From: Ruminococcus flavefaciens
GTDB taxonomy: Bacteria; Bacillota; Clostridia; Oscillospirales; Ruminococcaceae
Assembly (NCBI GenBank): GCA_902792495.1
Contig: CADBAC010000096.1
Coordinates: forward strand, 1 to 5,711
Length of the DNA stretch: 5,711 bases
Direction: 5' to 3'
The notes under the pieces were generated by a model. It did not search any database. It worked only from the letters and a program-made list of their open reading frames with translations, and had not been told where the DNA came from. Every line of letters begins with the position of its first letter. Position 1 is the first letter of the stretch. Below, one piece after another: positions 5,415 through 5,711 of the stretch. The translations under genes and the position numbers were made by a program.

Positions 5415-5455
5415 CATTGAAAATCCTGATCGAGCAGACATACGCTCTGTATGAT

Positions 5456-5484
5456 ATTATAACACAGTGCAAGGGGTTTGTCAA
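5456..5484 (-). promoter_or_regulatory. Consensus sigma-A promoter of the SRP RNA
   Basis: On the minus strand the -35 is TTGACA (5484-5479) and the -10 is TATAAT (5461-5456), both perfect, with the optimal 17-bp spacer. The expected start is near 5449, leaving a leader of about 35 nt before the SRP RNA helix that would be trimmed. This strength fits an abundant housekeeping RNA. It is also the only clear promoter upstream of the TPR, dnaX, ybaB and recR genes. Confidence 0.92.
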
Positions 5485-5542
5485 GGATTTTTTTATCATA
5501 TTATTATAAATTTTGTCGATACGTGTCGCTCGGGTCTTTGAG

Positions 5543-5607
5543 GCAACGCCGCCCCCGGCGTTCCACAAGGTACTAATAATGGCACAGTGAGGGGCACCGT
5601 TCCTTAC
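5543..5607. repeat. Decayed second copy of the two-hairpin repeat (copy B)
   Basis: AACGCCG-CCCC-CGGCGTT (5545-5562) followed by TCC matches the first hairpin of the element at 2637-2712. CACCGTTCCTTAC (5595-5607) matches its right end, GCCGTTCCCTAC. The spacer also aligns in part (TAATAATGGCA against ATATCTGCCA). The left GGGA is lost and about five bases are missing in the second hairpin, whose arms have shrunk to AATGG/CCGTT. It lies upstream of the SRP promoter, outside any gene. Confidence 0.6.
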
Positions 5608-5658
5608 AAACACGCAAATCAATTTTCAAAATAAAATGTCATTTTACGAATAATTTTT

Positions 5659-5711
5659 GTAGGGGCTGCCTTCGGCGGCCCTCCTGATTATTGCAAGGAC
5701 TGCCAAAGGCA
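5659..5711. repeat. GTAGGGGC-type palindromic repeat, cut by the window end (copy C)
   Basis: GTAGGGGCTGCC at 5659-5670 folds with GGCGGCCCT (5674-5682) around a TTC loop: nine pairs, two of them G-U on the plus strand. After a short spacer, GGACTGCC-AAA-GGCA (5698-5711) looks like the first arm and start of a second hairpin that runs off the window, giving the same two-hairpin plan as the other copies. The GTAGGG end is shared with the right edge of the copy next to dnaX (read on the minus strand). Confidence 0.55.

Noticed and set aside
5478..5508. Possible plus-strand promoter (TTGTCA, 18 bp, TATTAT) divergent from the SRP promoter
   Set aside because: No gene follows on the plus strand before the window end, only repeats, and the region is simply AT-rich.
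5545..5682. Spaced palindromes as a CRISPR array
   Set aside because: The repeats are few, unequal in length and sequence, and not separated by spacers of regular size.

Overview
The window looks like chromosomal DNA from a clostridial Firmicute, most plausibly a Ruminococcus-like Oscillospiraceae member. The grounds are strong AAAGGAG/GGAGG ribosome binding sites, a consensus sigma-A promoter, the order SRP RNA - (TPR gene) - dnaX - ybaB - recR (Bacillus subtilis has scr - dnaX - yaaK - recR), and GTAGGG-ended palindromic intergenic repeats of a kind I associate with Ruminococcaceae. The genus is an inference, not a measurement.

Layout. At the left edge (1-92, minus) is the start of a gene cut by the window; its first 31 residues resemble the N-terminus of phage terminase small subunits. 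Positions 93-360 hold no gene. They hold this gene's strong ribosome binding site, an inverted repeat TGAACGG-N8-CCGTTCA, a cluster of three GTGACA half-sites containing a 16-bp perfect palindrome, and the start signals of a divergent plus-strand operon. That operon (361-1556) encodes three small multi-pass membrane proteins of unknown function. Two of them share an FNGxTGxF motif, which suggests a small paralogous family. A long hairpin at 1564-1599 separates it from the convergent minus-strand operon and probably terminates both.

The minus-strand operon reads from right to left. A consensus promoter (5456-5484) drives a small SRP RNA with a recognisable SRP54-binding hairpin. Its unusually long terminal helix runs straight into a U tract and so seems to double as a terminator. 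Next come a membrane-anchored TPR protein, dnaX (clamp-loader subunit), ybaB/ebfC (nucleoid-associated protein) and recR (recombinational repair). Read-through from the SRP promoter is the only clear transcription source seen for the operon. dnaX carries a possible gamma-type -1 frameshift site just after the clamp-loader collar domain. Its TAG stop lies inside the end of a two-hairpin palindromic repeat that separates it from ybaB.

From 5417 to the right end there is no gene, only the SRP promoter, a decayed second copy of the two-hairpin repeat, and a third related repeat that runs off the window. The housekeeping part is ordinary. The less explained parts are the membrane-protein operon with its operator cluster, the edge terminase-like gene, the dnaX slippery site and the repeat family.
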